From NCBI RefSeq assembly GCF_000283155.1, contig NW_004454160.1, positions 6,649,809 to 6,713,808 of the forward strand: 64,000 nt of DNA. The letters are read 5' to 3'. Below the pieces are notes generated by a model. It did no database searches, was not told the origin of the DNA, and saw only the letters and a list, made by a program, of their open reading frames with translations. Position 1 is the first letter of the stretch. The number at the start of each line of letters is the position of its first letter. The stretch is from Ceratotherium simum simum (lineage: Eukaryota > Chordata > Mammalia > Perissodactyla > Rhinocerotidae). The position numbers and the translations under genes are program-made. Shown in pieces: positions 52,581 through 62,310 of this stretch.

Positions 52581-52967
52581 TTGGGGCCAAAGCTGCCCTC
52601 TCCTGTGGGAGGGGACAGTAGGTTTGGTGATGTGAACAGAGATTCCTTTGGGGCTTTCAATCATTCATTTGGAGATGGTCCTGTGTTCCCACCCTCTGGA
52701 ACAAGGGCTCAAATTCTAGGAAGGCTCAGAAATGTAGACTTGCCCTGGGCTCAGGAAAAACCGATCACGTCCTTGGCATGGGATTCTTCCTGCTCAGAGC
52801 TCAGGGCTTAGTCCAATAGCAGGCAAGTTTTGCAGCCAGAAACAGATATAAATTTGGCTGAGCAGCACTAGCGAAAGCAAGATAGATTCTGTAATGTGCC
52901 GAATATGCACCAGATGGCTCTGCTTTCTACCAGCCCTGTAAGGCTGGTTAACAAAGCCTACTGCCCT

Positions 52968-53025
52968 CCATCATCACTAGCATCACCATTATCACTATTA
53001 TCATCATCATCACCATCATCATTAA
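52968..53025. repeat. ATC/CAT trinucleotide-type repeat
   Basis: CATCATCACTAGCATCACCA followed by TTATCACTATTATCATCATC and CACCATCATC. Imperfect, so it is probably stable. Confidence 0.9.
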
Positions 53026-53294
53026 ATTTTATTAAAAGCCCTCTGGTACACAGTGTTCTGCAGAGCACTCGAGTCTGGATGTTTAGTTGAGGATATTTCC
53101 TGTCTTCCCCCTCCTGTTCCCTCCCTTAGCCTCCACATCCCGGTGGTGTTGTGGTCTGAGTTATCATTTTCTCCACGAACCTCTTCTCTCCTCTTGCCTC
53201 TTCATTTCCCACCACCGCTCTAACCCTGTTCCTTCTTCACATTCCCTTCCACTTTCCAAGCCCGTGTCTCTCCCTGTATGAACCTCATACCTCC

Positions 53295-53455
53295 TGCACC
53301 AGAATAATCCAGGGAGTTTATTAACAGTGCAGAGAGCCTCCTTGCCCTCCATGCTAATTCCTAGTGTCTGATGGTGGTCCATGCTCATTTGCATTTTAAC
53401 AAGTTGCGTAGGTGATTCTCATATGCCATAGAGTTTGAGCAAGGCTGCTCTACAT
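53295..53455 (+). mobile_element. MER5A-type hAT-Charlie MITE
   Basis: CACCAGAATAATCCAGGGAG, CATTTGCATTTTAACAAGTTG, GTAGGTGATTCTCATATGCC and GAGTTTGAGCAAGGCTGC follow the MER5A right half (reference wording AGGTGATTCTGATGCAC then GTTTGAGAACCACTG). Confidence 0.75.
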
Positions 53456-53716
53456 GTTCTCCTTCCAACAAAAGCCAAATCCTTAATCTTTCAGCCTCCC
53501 AATTTAGAGGGGCACAGGCCAGAAGCCAATTCTAGAAGGGACACCAATAGTGATGTGCCAGAGCCAGCCTATAACTGATGGCAAGAGCAACATTTTCAGG
53601 AAATTTTCAAGCTGGTTGTTAAACCATTGGTAGTTTAAAAGTGGCCATGGGAGGAGTGTTTACACTACAGAAATCATCAAACGCTACTATTTAACACCTT
53701 TTGTGTTTTTTGTTTG

Positions 53717-53981
53717 TTTTGATTTTTACTTTTTTAAAATTTATTTTATTTTTTTTGCTGAGGAAGATTCACCCTGAGCTAACACCTGTTACCAATCTTC
53801 CTCTTTTTGATTGAGTAAGATTCGCCCTGAGCTAACATCTGTGCCAATCTTCCACTATTTTGTGTATGGGTCATCACCTCAGCATGGCTGAAAAGTGGTG
53901 TAGGTCCACGCCCAGGAACCAAACCAGGGCCACTGAAGTGAAGCATGCCAAACTTAACCACTAGGCCATGGGGCCAGCCCC
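53717..53981 (-). mobile_element. ERE SINE, older copy
   Basis: The minus strand begins GGGGCTGGCCCCATGGCCTAG and has a decayed B-box (GGTTTGGTTCC) and two tail modules (plus strand CACCCTGAGCTAACACCTG and CGCCCTGAGCTAACATCTG). Flanks CCTTTTGTGTTTT and CCTTTTGCTTTT may be an imperfect duplication. B-box loss and the poor TSD suggest it is older than the other EREs. Confidence 0.9.
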
Positions 53982-54044
53982 AGGCCTTTTGCTTTTCGAG
54001 AACCAGTTTACCAGCACACCACTGGAACCAAGTATCACCCAGCC

Positions 54045-54165
54045 CAGCACTGTGATTTGCAGATAAGAGCACTAAGGCTCAGAGAGGTGGGGGGACCTGT
54101 CCAAGGTCTTGCCACGGTGAGGATGGACTAAGAATCTAAGCCTTCTGGCCCTGTTCTGGTGTGCA
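54045..54165 (-). mobile_element. MIR SINE core
   Basis: TTTGCAGATAAGAGCACTAAG, GCTCAGAGAGGTGGGGGGAC and CTGTCCAAGGTCTTGCCACG follow the reverse-complement MIR core. Confidence 0.82.
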
Positions 54166-54254
54166 TGAGAGCTGCATTCCTTTGTCATAATGACTTTGCC
54201 TCTGTTGGCAAGTTGGTTTGCAAGGATTTCTACACAGAGTTCTCATGAGTGTTA

Positions 54255-54710
54255 TCACTCTGTGAATTTGTTGGGCTTCTTTCATTGCAAGCCACAGATT
54301 CTAGCTCCCCTACACAGAAGAGAAATCCAATTGAAGGGTCTTATTGAGTTCACAGACTTGAAAGGAAGCCCAGGAAAGGCAGGGTTGCAGAAGGACCAAG
54401 TGAGGGCAGCTCAGGATTCCACAGAGCAGGGACTGATGGATCATCTCTTGAGGGAGATGTTGCTGGGTTGAACCAACTCCAAACTCTTCTTTCCAGCCTT
54501 GCTTCACTTGACTCAAGGTACAAAGTCATTGAAGAGAATCTGATTGCCCTTGGGCCCCAGGCCCAACTCTTAGCTGGGCAGGACACCTTGCTTGACAATC
54601 CCAAGACTGCACTTAATGGGTGAGAGATATTCCCCCAAGAGAAATCAGGCACCATTACAATGAGAAGAGGAAACTGATGCTGGGTAGCTAAAAAACCACA
54701 ATACCCTCTA
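54255..54710 (+). repeat. Dispersed repeat X, copy 2
   Basis: TTCATTGCAAGCCACAGATTC, GAAATCCAATTGAAGGGTC, TTCTTTCCAGCCTTGCTTC, TTGAAGAGAATCTGATTGCCC and GAAACTGATGCTGGGTAGCT appear in the same order as in copy 3. The end phrase, a variant of GGATGCTGGGCAGGC, is shared. Confidence 0.55.
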
Positions 54711-54879
54711 CATACTTCAACATGACAATGAGCTCCAAGAAGCTTGGATTAGGATCTCCTCCCTCTTCCCACTGATATCCAGTGCAGCGCCCGATGCCCT
54801 GGGCACATCTTGCCTTTGTCTTGGTGCTGGGATTGGAAAACCTGACTTGAGCATTCTAATGCTTAAATGCTTAAAAGTT

Positions 54880-55735
54880 CCCAGTCATCTTCCGTTCACC
54901 CCCTGTCCCCTCTCTAATTGTATTGACTACCATCTAAATGCTAAGGATTCCCAAGTAGATATACTAAACCCACAGTTTGGGTGTCCCATTGAACACACTC
55001 ACTTTGGAAGCATATTTCTTTCTTTTTTTTTTGTGAGGAAGATCGGCCCTGAGCTAACTTCTGCCAATCCTCCTCTTTTTGCTGAGGAAGACTGGCCCTG
55101 GGTTAACATCCATGCCCATCTTCCTCCATTTTATATGGGATGCCGCCACAGCATGGCTTGACAAGCGGTGCATCGGTGCGCGCCCGGGATCCGAACCAGC
55201 GAACCCAGGGCTGCCACAGCGGAGCGCACACACTTAACTGCTTGCGCCACTGGGCCGGCCCAAGGAAGCATATTTCAGATCCAACTTTCCCTTCTTTCCT
55301 GCTGCCACTGCCGTGATTCAGGTTTGCATCATTCTTACTTGTCTTTTGCACCAGCCTCTGGTCTCTTTCTCCATCCTCATTTTCTGTGCTATCCAATCTA
55401 CCCTCTATGTTGCACCAGTTTACTTCTTAAAAATAAACAGATCTTATCACTCTTATCCTTAAATGACATCCAATGACTCTCTTTTTTCCTCAAAATAAGG
55501 TCCACACTTGCTACGTGTCATACAAGGCTTTTTGTGATCTGATCTTAACTTGTCCCTCTCAGCCCATCTACCCTTCGTGGCTGATGCACAACCTTTGCCT
55601 TCACCACGTGGAACCTCTGAGCAGATATGCCAAGTCTTTCCACCCCTGTGCCTGTTCACATGGTTTTTCTCTGTGTGCAATGCCTCTCCTAGAATCTTTC
55701 CTCCGAGAGTTCTTACTCGTCCTTTATGACCCACA
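54880..55735 (+). mobile_element. L2 LINE with decayed RT motif, split by an ERE
   Basis: One frame reads DYHLNAKDSQVDIL, aligning with the L2 RT sequence YHLYADDSQIY. The polymerase-site codons (54937-54948) are N-A-K-D instead of Y-A-D-D. After the ERE the L2 3' order continues: CTGCTGCCACTGCCGTGATTC, CAAAATAAGGTCCACACTTGC, CCTCTGAGCAGATATGCC and TGCAATGCCTCTCCTAGAATC. Confidence 0.88.
55019..55263 (-). mobile_element. ERE SINE with doubled tail in L2, 13-bp TSD
   Basis: The minus strand begins GGGCCGGCCCAGTGGCGCAAG, keeps GGTTCGGATCC and the CpG-rich GGGCGCGCACCGATGC. The duplication GGAAGCATATTTC is identical at 55006-55018 and 55264-55276. It is the rightmost ERE in the window. Confidence 0.95.
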
Positions 55736-55736
55736 A

Positions 55737-55800
55737 GACAAGATAGAAAATGTGGGCTGAAAGATAACACATTAGATAGATGGGAGAGGTAGCGATTGCC
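55737..55800 (+). mobile_element. L3/CR1 fragment inside L2
   Basis: GACAAGATAGAAAATGTGGG and the following 40 bases match the L3/CR1 sequence at 57097-57160, including a 20-base identical core. L2 wording lies on both sides. Confidence 0.6.
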
Positions 55801-55925
55801 TTGGTGAAGTCTTCGCTGATCTGCCCAGTCAGATTTTATTTCTCAGTCCTCTGTATTTCCACAACCCTTTGTTATAAAGTTTATAAAGCACTTACTTCAT
55901 TTTAATATATGCATTTACATGCATT
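55801..55925 (+). mobile_element. L2 LINE 3' region, continuation
   Basis: GGTGAAGTCTTCGCTGATCTG, CCCAGTCAGATTTTATTTC and CCTCTGTATTTCCACAACCC continue the L2 3' order interrupted by the L3 fragment. Confidence 0.7.
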
Positions 55926-55959
55926 TTTTTCACCTCATTGTGGATATTTATCAATTTTT

Positions 55960-56460
55960 TGGCCACCCAGGACCTTTCACATCCTTCCTATGTTTGGGGA
56001 ATTCTCTGTTTTATGAATCCCCACATTCTACCTCAGAAGGCACATGCTCACTTTCCCAGCCTTCCTTGCAGCTAGGGCACAGCATGTAACCTGGAATATC
56101 AACCACATATGCCCATTCAGGACCCTGAATCAGAAGCTGGTGATGCAAAGCAGTGAGCACTGGGAGGAACACATTCTGGGAAAGGTGGCTGTATCTACGC
56201 ACTCTCAGAGGCAAAGGTGGTAGAAGATTCTGATGAGGGCATCCAAAGTCCTGCATTGGCAATGTCACCAGTTCTAGCTGTGTGTCTGTGCCAACACGGG
56301 ACAGACACGGGGACTCCTCTAGACTAGTTCTGCAAAGTGTTTTGGGGTGTGATTCCTAGCTGCATAGCTTCCCAGAGATTTTGTGATCTAACTAATATTC
56401 TTTAACAAATTCATTTTCTTCTTAAAGTAGCCAGTGTTGGTTTCTGACTTTTCCAGCTAG
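55960..56460 (+). mobile_element. Unassigned LTR-like dispersed repeat
   Basis: GGCCACCCAGGACCTTTCAC, AATTCTCTGTTTTATGAATC and CCCAGCCTTCCTTGCAGCTAG, with TGTAACCTGGAATATCAACC, are words of common mammalian LTR-like repeats. The subfamily is not identified and the edges are uncertain. Confidence 0.4.
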
Positions 56461-56464
56461 GAAC

Positions 56465-56583
56465 CTTGACCTTTAGTCTGAAACACCTTTAAAAGCGGGG
56501 ACCACTGCTTGTTTATTTCTTATTCCTCACATAGTGCCTGGCACCAAGTAGCTTCTGATACATGTTTGTTGAATGAACAACTG
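56465..56583 (+). mobile_element. L2 LINE 3'-end fragment
   Basis: AAAAGCGGGGACCACTGCTTG, ATAGTGCCTGGCACCAAGTAG and ATACATGTTTGTTGAATGAAC are the sense L2 3' tip. Confidence 0.88.
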
Positions 56584-56589
56584 AGTTCT

Positions 56590-56985
56590 CTCGGAGGAGG
56601 TTGCTTAGCCACGGTGCTTGCTTTTAATAGCTACAGGCTAGAGTTTCAGAGCTGAACATAATGCTTGTTACTTGTCTCAGGAATCTGGGTCCTGCAACCT
56701 ATTTCAAGAAGTTCAGGACTGCTCAAAGAGGAATGTTGAACAATCCATAAGATTGCTTTAATTTTTATGCAGAATTAGTTTTTTGCTTGACTCTTCCATA
56801 AAGCTCCCAGTCTTGGAATTTCTTTTGATTTCATTTTTTGAACTCCCCTATGTTCCTGCCTTCTCCTCTTTGCTTCTTCCCCACACAGATTAATGGAAGG
56901 ATTAAATGAATTTCACTACCCAAAATGTGAAACTGTTTTTCAGAGAGAGTGCAGGCCACCTGTGTGCCATCTCCTTACAAGGCCC
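56590..56985. other. No recognised feature
   Basis: AT-leaning unique sequence between L2 and L3 pieces. Nothing is supported. Confidence 0.5.
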
Positions 56986-57159
56986 TGCAAATGATTTCCT
57001 TCTGTGATAGGGTTCCTAGGCTGGTAGCAGAGCAGAATGCTGGAGGCCTTTGATTTCATAAGGCATTTGGTAGAGTCTCACTTTATTTCCTTGAGGACAA
57101 GATAGAAAATGTGGGTTCAATGATACCGTATTACGTGTGTGGTTGAGATGGAGATTGCT

Positions 57160-57598
57160 ATCTGTCCACCAAATTCCTCTCTCTCCTTCTTCATAGGGAC
57201 AGGAGCAGACCCGGCCCCTGCCTGCCCACCTGCACTGCATTTCCCACCTTCTATACTGTAAGGTGCACCTTATGTCCAAGTTCTCTCCACTGGCTTGTGA
57301 GCAGAAGTGATCCTGCCACTTCCAGGCCTGGCCCATAAACGTGCCCTGCTTGCTCCTCCAAGCTCTTCTCCTTCTCGCTGGCTGGCATGGTGACCAGCAG
57401 AGCAACTGAGGAGGCTGCACGCTGAAGATGGAAGCGCTGCCCTTAGTCTGGGTCCCTGACTGTTGGTGGGAGGATGGCCTCCTGCTGAAGAGGGGCTTCT
57501 CCAGACTGTTACATGAGAGAGAAGTAAATTTGTATGTCTGTTAAGCCTCTGAGTTGTTGTGGAGTCTCTTAATACTGAACTCCCTTTCCTCTAATGCA
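57160..57598 (+). mobile_element. Insertion in L3: unassigned LTR-like element
   Basis: This block separates L3 RT sequence that is otherwise continuous. Its right part GTTACATGAGAGAGAAGTAAA, TGTCTGTTAAGCCTCTGAG and TTGTTGTGGAGTCTCTTAATA resembles the 3' ends of MaLR-like LTRs. The 134-codon minus frame here has no domain. Edges are approximate. Confidence 0.5.
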
Positions 57599-57819
57599 TT
57601 GGATTAGCTGGTTTAACAGCCATATCCAAAGAATAGTGACCAATGCATCTACATCAACTTGGAAGGAGAACACCAGTGACATGCCCAGGGCTCTGATATA
57701 GGTTATTTTAAGAAATAATTCAGACAAAGCTGTGGAAGCCATACTTATCAGATTTAAAGATGATACAATACTGAGACAGATAGCTGGTCAAATTCAAAAA
57801 GATCTTGAGAAGCTAAAAA

Positions 57820-58038
57820 TAACAGGTGATATTTTCTGAGTACTTAATGTAAGCCAGAGTCTGGGTTAAATGCTTTTCATACATGATCTCGTTTAAAGCT
57901 TATGATAATCCTTTGATGTAGGAATATTATCTTCCTTTCCAAGGTGGGAAAACAGAAACTTCAAGAGATTAAGTACAGAGATGGTAAATGATAGCACTTG
58001 GATTTGAACCTGGACTCTGTGGTCCTAACCACAATACT
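57820..58038 (-). mobile_element. MIR SINE inside L3
   Basis: CTGAGTACTTAATGTAAGCC, CTTTTCATACATGATCTCG, TCCAAGGTGGGAAAACAGAAAC and TGGATTTGAACCTGGACTC follow reverse-complement MIR, nearly full length. Confidence 0.87.
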
Positions 58039-58039
58039 G

Positions 58040-58180
58040 AGGGTGGCCTTGGGTTCAGGTTTGTCTGGGACAGTCCTGGTTATGGTTGTTGCCTCAGTGT
58101 GATTATTAATAGCAGTAATAGCACCCTTTTCACTCTCAGAAGTGTTCTGACATCGATGATAAATTATATGGTCACCTTAG
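58040..58180. mobile_element. DNA-transposon MITE inside L3
   Basis: GAGGGTGGCCTTGGGTTCAG at one end and ATTATATGGTCACCTTAG at the other are decayed inverted ends of the GGGTGACC type. The inner TTTGTCTGGGACAGTCCTGG and CTTTTCACTCTCAGAAGTG are known words of a dispersed MITE family. The ends resemble those of the element at 7354-7451. Confidence 0.65.
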
Positions 58181-58934
58181 TGATTCTGCAGAGTCTAAAA
58201 CTGACAAGATAAGATTTAGGGGAAATCGATGTAGAACTCCATACATCAAATGTTCAAATATGGAAAATTCAATGCATTTTTTTCTTGGTTACATTACATT
58301 GAGCCAATAGTGTGATGAGGCTCTAAAAACAGCACTGGAAACTTACATGTCATCATTAATAGGTGTGGTAAGTCCAGAACAATGTGTGGGATGGTTCTAT
58401 TACACTTGGTGCTGGACAGGCCGTTATCTAGACTGTTGAATTTGCTTCAATGAACCATATTTTCAGGAGGACAACCACAAATTGGAGCACATCCAGAGGC
58501 TGAGGTGCTAGAGCAATATTAGGAGATTAAATCATCTGAGGACTGGGTGAGGGCACAAGGGATGCTTTGCCTGGAGTCAAGCAGACTTTAGGGGCATGTG
58601 AGCTGTCCTCATATATCCCAATGGCTGCCGTGTGGGAGAGGGATCAGGCTGATGCCAGGGACTCCAGATGGTAGATCCAGGACTAGGTGGAATGACAAGC
58701 AAGCAGATTCCAGCTCAATTTCAGGAAGAACTTTCTAACAATCTGAGCTGTCTGATAATATGTCTGCTTTGCAAAGGATGGAGCAGCCGGTCTCTGATCG
58801 TGTTTAAGCCAAGGCAGACTAGACCTCAGTCAGAGATGAAGTAGTGGTAGCATGTACCCTGGAAGTCGGGTTGAACTAGATGACCCTTATGTTTCTTTCT
58901 CAAATTCTGTGATTCCAACAGCAGCAATAGAAAC

Positions 58935-59435
58935 AGATTGCTGACATGAGAGAGGGCACAGAATTGATTCAGGGTGTGAGTAGAAGAACGAATCGATTTT
59001 TTTAAAAAGGCAAGTAGACAGTGCTCTAAATCTGTGCTTTGAGTGACCCCATGTTCCCTAACCAGCTCTGAGTTACTAGGCCTGGTAAGGCAGGCTGGGG
59101 GCTTGAATGAAGTTAGTCAGGGATGATTCTGTAAGTGGCATCAGGAGTTGGGGTTTGTGTCTCAGCCAGACAGAAGAGCTCCTGGGTCTGCAGGGGCCCG
59201 GGGAGCTGAGGGAGGGATGTCTGAGCAGCCCTTGAGTAGGAATAGGGGAGAAAGAAGTAGAGCCAGCCTTCTCAGGGACCAGACTAGAGAGAGCTGAGTG
59301 CTTCCCATGCCTGCCTTGTGCCAGGCCTCATAGTTACCCATCCCAGATTTCTCACGCAGAACAAAGAAACTTCTTCATTCACCCACAACTAAACGTAAGG
59401 TACTGTGATGAGGTCTGAGGATACAGTGGTGACAA
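58935..59435. other. No recognised feature
   Basis: Unique sequence between the L3 3' end and repeat X. I see no supportable structure. Confidence 0.5.
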
Positions 59436-59439
59436 GGCA

Positions 59440-60010
59440 GAATTTGAAATTAAGATGTTTCTTAGTTGCAAGTAACAACAACAACAAAACAAACCCTCAA
59501 ACTGGTTTAAATATATAGGGAATTTATTGATCCATGTAACTGGCAAGTCTAGAGGTAGCTCTAATTCCAGGCAATGCTTGACCCTGGGGCTCAAGTAATG
59601 TGACCAGGACTCCATTTCTTAGTTCTGCTTCGCTCCAGTGCTGGCCAGACTCTCCTACCCTAAGCCTCACCCCCACTGGTCCTTGATGGCTTCTGGTATC
59701 CCGGGAGTCTGTATGTCCAGTAGGGTAGAAAGGCCAAGGTGCATCATTTCCAGGCAGAGCCCTGAGGTTCAGTCTGCCTGGACCAGCCTGAGTCACATGT
59801 CAACCCTGAGCCAATCACTGTGACAGGGAGAATGAAGGTAGGGATGCTGGTTAGCTTAAGCTCCACAGCTGGAGCTGGGCATTGATGTCATCCCACCCAG
59901 CTCACATGGCTGAAATGGGGAAGAAGGAGGTTTCCTAAAGGAAATTTGATAAACTGTTTCTCAAAGGAGGGGGAATAAATACTGGGCTACAAACAACCGA
60001 TGCCCAGCAG
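59440..60010 (+). repeat. Dispersed repeat X, copy 3 (best preserved)
   Basis: TTGCAAGTAACAACAACAAC, CAAACTGGTTTAAATATATAG, GGGAATTTATTGATCCATG, AGTCACATGTCAACCCTGAG, CCAATCACTGTGACAGGGAG and TTCCTAAAGGAAATTTGAT precede AATACTGGGCTACAAACAACC. It has the same order and orientation as copies 1 and 2. The class is not known to me with certainty. Confidence 0.65.
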
Positions 60011-60099
60011 GCATGGTCCCTGATTTCAGAGATCCTCTACAGAAGTAGCAGGTAATTGTGACTCCAAGGTGGTATTCCCCTATTAGAGAGGAAATCCTG

Positions 60100-60245
60100 G
60101 GTACCAGGAGAGCAGAGAAATACCTAACCCAGGCAAAGAGTGAGGTGGGTAGGGAAGTCTTCCTGGAGGAAGTGGCATTTACGTTGAGACCAGAATCATG
60201 AATAGGCTTTGATCAGGTGATAGAGGGAAAGATTGTTCTAGGTAT
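60100..60245 (-). mobile_element. L2-like fragment
   Basis: GGGAAGTCTTCCTGGAGGAAG, TGGCATTTACGTTGAGACC and GGGAAAGATTGTTCTAGG resemble reverse-complement L2 3' sequence. Confidence 0.5.
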
Positions 60246-60249
60246 GTTA

Positions 60250-61400
60250 CTGAGCAATGGGCTTGCTCTGCTCACTGCAATCTGAGCCAATTGATTACAA
60301 TGAGTTAGAGATCGAGAAAGGAAGCTTGTAATCGATTAGCTGACATAATCTGAAGATGGGGGATCAATGTCTCAAAAAAAAAAATACCATCTTAAAGAAT
60401 TACAGGATCTTGAGGCAGTTATACAGGGAAAATGGGCAGTAAGGAGGGGGCTTAGAAATGTTGGCCTTCAGGCATGACGGACTCCAGGGTCCCTCATTGT
60501 TCTTTTCTTGTGTCAGTGATGACGAGTATCCTACAGGAGTTTCTTCTTCCTGGAGGCCTTCTTATTCCTTGGGAAAAATTGTTAAGATTGTTAAGAACAA
60601 AGCTATCAGAGTACCTCAGCAGAGGTATGCGCACAAGATCAGGACCAGAAAATCATGAAAACTTGTAATAATTTATAATGATTACATGCTAGAAGAGTTT
60701 TAACCAAAAAGGATCATTTAGTGTAACAAAATGGCCTCACTTATGTTCACTTACAGGTGGAGGACAAGTATGAGCTATTCCAGGAGGTGAGAGCTTGACA
60801 AGTTCAGGGCTTGAAAGAAATTCAGGGTGGCAGGAGCAGGGAATGCTGGGAGGCAGGGTGGTCCAAATAGCAGCGATGTTGCTGTCGATTGTACAGAGAA
60901 GGACGTGAAGATAAGTCGAGAGATGGGATCCTCATTTGTTCCTAAGGCTGTAGCCAGCAGGAGCAGTGGAGGCTAAGGGCTCTCTGCATCAGCGGTGGCC
61001 CTGGCTTATCCTGTCACTGTCCCTGAGGGACAGCACAGAACTCTGAGGGAGGAGGCCACAGCGTGAGTAACTGTGGGCAAGGAGGGCAGAGACCTGGGGC
61101 TGCCCAAGTCTCAACTGGGTGTCTGGGTAGCCCCAAGCTAAATGTCACAGTTTTGCCTAAAGCTGACTTGAGATTAAATAAGTGTTCTGTTAAATTATAG
61201 ACTGAGGTAGGAACTGCATTAATATTTTTCACTGGATCTTGAAGTGCGAGATAGAATTCTTTAGAGAAAAGATTCTTATCCCAGGCTGTACATCAGGGCT
61301 TCCCAGGGAGAAGTTTTAGAAATAGTCTCACAGTGCCTATCATCCTGGGTGGTGGGGCCTGCGCCCTGCAGGTGGCCCGCTGTTTGTTGCTGGGGAGACA
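60250..61400. other. No recognised feature, about 1.15 kb
   Basis: Unique-looking sequence with an A run at 60375-60385. Open frames of 64-72 codons have no support. Confidence 0.5.
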
Positions 61401-61409
61401 ATGTACCTC

Positions 61410-61612
61410 CTTGGTGATAGTGTGGGCTGTGGGGTCAGACAGCCCTCGGTTTAAATCCCAGCTTTTCCATTTCCTGGGTGACCTCTGGTAAGTTTCTTGG
61501 TCTTGTCATGCCTTGGTTTCCTCCTCTGTAAAATGAGGATAATGATAGTACCTACCTCGCGGGAGCTTCAGTAGGATTAAATGAATTACGTTTGTAAATT
61601 CCCTAGGATAAG
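61410..61612 (+). mobile_element. MIR SINE, well preserved
   Basis: GGCTGTGGGGTCAGACAGCC, CTCGGTTTAAATCCCAGC, TTGGTTTCCTCCTCTGTAAAA, TGAGGATAATGATAGTACC and AGTAGGATTAAATGAATTACG are sense MIR through the tRNA-like part, core and 3' half. Confidence 0.92.
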
Positions 61613-61684
61613 ATAACCCCCCCAGTGGAAAATATTATTACTGTGTTAGAGATGATTTCATCTTTACATCAAATGCCATTCACA

Positions 61685-62290
61685 TTCATTTATCCGGGCA
61701 ACATTTACTGAGACTCTCCTAAATCCTAGGCACTGCGACTACAGCAGTGAACAAAACAGACAAAAATCTCTGCCCTCACGGATCTTACCTTCTAGGCAGG
61801 GGATGAACAACAGACAAAGAAACAAACACTACACTGCAATTTCAGACAGTGATATGTAGTGAGGAACATAACGTGAATAAGGGGGAGTGAGGAGGTATGG
61901 AGGATGTTTTAGATGGAGGTGGTCAGAAACAGCCCCACTGAGGAGGTGACATCTGAGCAGAGGCCCGAGTGACAGGAAGGAAGAAGCACGTGGGAATGGT
62001 TCGAGGCAGGAGGAACCGCTGGTGCAAAGGGCGGAAATGGGTTGGGCATATTCAAGCAGAAGCAAGAAGGCTCCTGTGGCCAGAGCAGCATGAGTCAAGT
62101 GGGGGTGGGACGGAGTGGGAGAGCGAGGCAGAGGCCAGGACCTGAAATGCAGGTGTTGCTCTAAGATGTGATGGAGGGATTGCAGAGGTAAGTAATATGT
62201 TCTCACCTACATTTTATAAGGACCACTCTGGCTGCTACAGGGAAAATTGATGGGAAGATTAGTCCAGGTGACTATCAAAGTAAGTGTACG
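61685..62290 (-). mobile_element. L2 LINE 3' region, about 600 bp
   Basis: CATTTATCCGGGCAACATTTA, CCTAGGCACTGCGACTACAG, GTGAACAAAACAGACAAAAAT, CACTGAGGAGGTGACATCTG, GGCTCCTGTGGCCAGAGCAG and ACCACTCTGGCTGCTACAGG follow reverse-complement L2. The 125-codon minus frame here reads L2 3' UTR and is not a gene. Confidence 0.92.
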
Positions 62291-62310
62291 CCTGTGTTCT
62301 ACTCTTGGGG

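Larger units (their letters stand above)
56990..58930 (+). mobile_element. L3/CR1 LINE, about 1.9 kb span with three insertions
   Basis: Near 57070 one frame reads KAFGRVSLYFLEDK, aligning with the CR1-clade RT segment KAFDTVSHDILVDK. After an insertion the RT continues as GWFNSHIQRIVTN and, near 57680, TSDMPRAL. Next comes the AATTCAAAAAGATCTTGAG segment. The 3' part has CAGTGTGATGAGGC-type wording (AATAGTGTGATGAGGCTC), GGAGCACATCCAGAGGCTG, AGGAAGAACTTTCTAACAATC, GTTGAACTAGATGACCCTT and finally AAATTCTGTGATTCC, the usual L3 3' end. All frames are broken. CR1/L3 activity predates the eutherian radiation, so this is the oldest element here. Confidence 0.85.
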
